Shown piece after piece: positions 6,447 through 7,031 of a stretch of 7,031 nt of DNA (positions are counted from its first letter, which is position 1; each line of letters starts with the position of its first letter). Origin of the DNA: Holosporales bacterium. GTDB taxonomy: Bacteria > Pseudomonadota > Alphaproteobacteria > RUG11792. The stretch lies in NCBI GenBank assembly GCA_031263345.1, contig JAISFY010000030.1, positions 1 to 7,031 on the forward strand, given 5' to 3'. The translations under genes and the position numbers were made by a program. The notes beneath the pieces were generated by a model. The model ran no database searches. It saw only the letters and a program-made list of their open reading frames with translations, and had not been told where the DNA came from.

Positions 6447-6833
6447 CTAAAAAACTTGTCTCTTTACCTGGATTGGGAATGTTGAAAAATCCTTGAGTTT
6501 CGGGTAACAAACGATATCAAGGAAGATGATTTGTGCATCTCGATCAACTCTGATATCATTGATCTCCACGGCCTTCAATCTCGATTCATAATACAGGATA
6601 GCCTCTCGACAGGTAGCTCCAAACGTCTCGAGATCTTCTGAAGAGATATTAACCGACGGAAGATCTTTCGTTCCATACGAAAAGGGCGAATCTTTTATAA
6701 GGCTGGTAAAGCCCAATCGACTCGATAAAATATTTCCGATTTCGGAAACTACCGATCGTATAAAATCGCTTTTTGAGTTAAAGTACACAGAACGCTCAGT
6801 GAATTTCTCCAGTAACGGTCTATCGATCCTCAT
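6447..6833 (-). CDS. tssE: Type VI secretion baseplate subunit TssE (GPW/gp25 family)
   Basis: The 128-residue protein has the layout of gp25-like baseplate wedge proteins, which in the T6SS are called TssE and help start sheath assembly on the cytoplasmic face of the membrane. Visible features are an N-terminal RPLLEKF segment (cf. the LLDRL-type start), a helix SVVSEIGNILSSRLG (27-41) like the family's LNTR region, SYGTKDLPSV (52-61) matching the YGLPDL signature, and ILYYESRLKAVEI (79-91) matching the conserved YEPRL..V motif, with Pro replaced by Ser. Two terminal beta strands follow (QIIFLDIVCY, FPIQVKRQ). The ATG at 6833 is preferred; a TTG at 6842 would overlap dnaJ and add MDS. Only one base separates the dnaJ stop from this ATG, implying co-transcription and probable translational coupling. 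No other T6SS gene is in the window. A phage-tail or extracellular contractile-system gp25 homologue is the main alternative. Confidence 0.8.
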   Translation of the reverse strand: MRIDRPLLEKFTERSVYFNSKSDFIRSVVSEIGNILSSRLGFTSLIKDSPFSYGTKDLPSVNISSEDLETFGATCREAILYYESRLKAVEINDIRVDRDAQIIFLDIVCYPKLKDFSTFPIQVKRQVF

Positions 6834-6834
6834 A

Positions 6835-7031
6835 CTATCCAATCCATTCCTTCAGTCTTCGTAAGAATTCTGAAGATTTCGGATGATTCGTTTGTTCATC
6901 CTTCTCTCCATCAAACTTTTCAAGGATTTCTCTCTGGCGCTTGGATAACGAAACCGGAGTCTCCAGAATAACCTCAACAAAAAAATCACCTCTCTTCGAC
7001 GAACTTAAGACGGGCATTCCCTTTCCCTTCA
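6835..7031 (-). CDS. dnaJ: Chaperone DnaJ (Hsp40), C-terminal end only
   Basis: DnaJ is the co-chaperone that delivers substrates to DnaK and stimulates its ATPase. Only the last 64 residues are in the window; the frame continues past position 7031. KGKGMPVLSSSKRGDFFVEV is the end of the second C-terminal substrate-binding domain, and VILETPVSLSKRQREILEKF is the highly conserved VETP..L..RQ..LL..F signature. A short charged tail ends in FLRRLKEWIG, the usual DnaJ terminus of a phenylalanine- or tryptophan-containing amphipathic helix. The J domain, G/F region and zinc centre are outside. It runs into tssE with one base between stop and ATG. Confidence 0.95.
   Translation of the reverse strand, partial: KGKGMPVLSSSKRGDFFVEVILETPVSLSKRQREILEKFDGEKDEQTNHPKSSEFLRRLKEWIG

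Noticed and set aside
1..7031. CRISPR arrays, tRNA or rRNA genes, insertion sequences
   Set aside because: I saw no spaced direct repeats, cloverleaf-like stretches, transposase motifs or terminal inverted repeats.

Overview
The window looks like a chromosomal piece of an Alphaproteobacterium. By eye it is moderately AT-rich, with roughly 40% GC. The aspartyl-tRNA synthetase carries the alphaproteobacterial versions of class II motifs 2 and 3 (RADRSPGEFYQLD, PPHGGCAPGIDR). The primase and the end of DnaJ also read as alphaproteobacterial. A dispersed type VI secretion gene, a Sec-signal glycosyltransferase and tight gene packing together suggest a host-associated lineage, perhaps Holosporales-like. 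That placement is inference, not proof.

Layout. The left end holds the macromolecular-synthesis pair dnaG then rpoD on the minus strand. Only the RpoD N-terminus is inside the window. Facing away from dnaG across 27 bp is a plus-strand CPA2 (KefB-like) cation/proton antiporter. Its 3' end overlaps by 17 bp, tail to tail, a minus-strand GT8 glycosyltransferase with an N-terminal signal peptide. Upstream of that gene is a 173 bp AT-rich intergenic region. Beyond it, also on the minus strand, lie aspS, then a 70 bp gap with a perfect 7-bp inverted repeat, then a small gp25-like gene (tssE) and the 3' end of dnaJ. One base separates the dnaJ stop from the tssE ATG.

How they fit together. Most genes are housekeeping: replication priming (DnaG), transcription initiation (RpoD), Asp/Asn-tRNA charging (AspRS), chaperone (DnaJ) and ion homeostasis (KefB-like). 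Two genes point to interaction with other cells. TssE is a T6SS baseplate component sitting apart from any visible T6SS cluster and apparently co-translated with dnaJ. The GT8 protein should leave the cytoplasm, although its family uses cytosolic nucleotide sugars, so it is a candidate host-directed enzyme. The GT8 gene also lacks the TCGA-rich sequence style of aspS and tssE, which fits separate acquisition. Several starts lack a Shine-Dalgarno sequence and may be leaderless or use other initiation signals.
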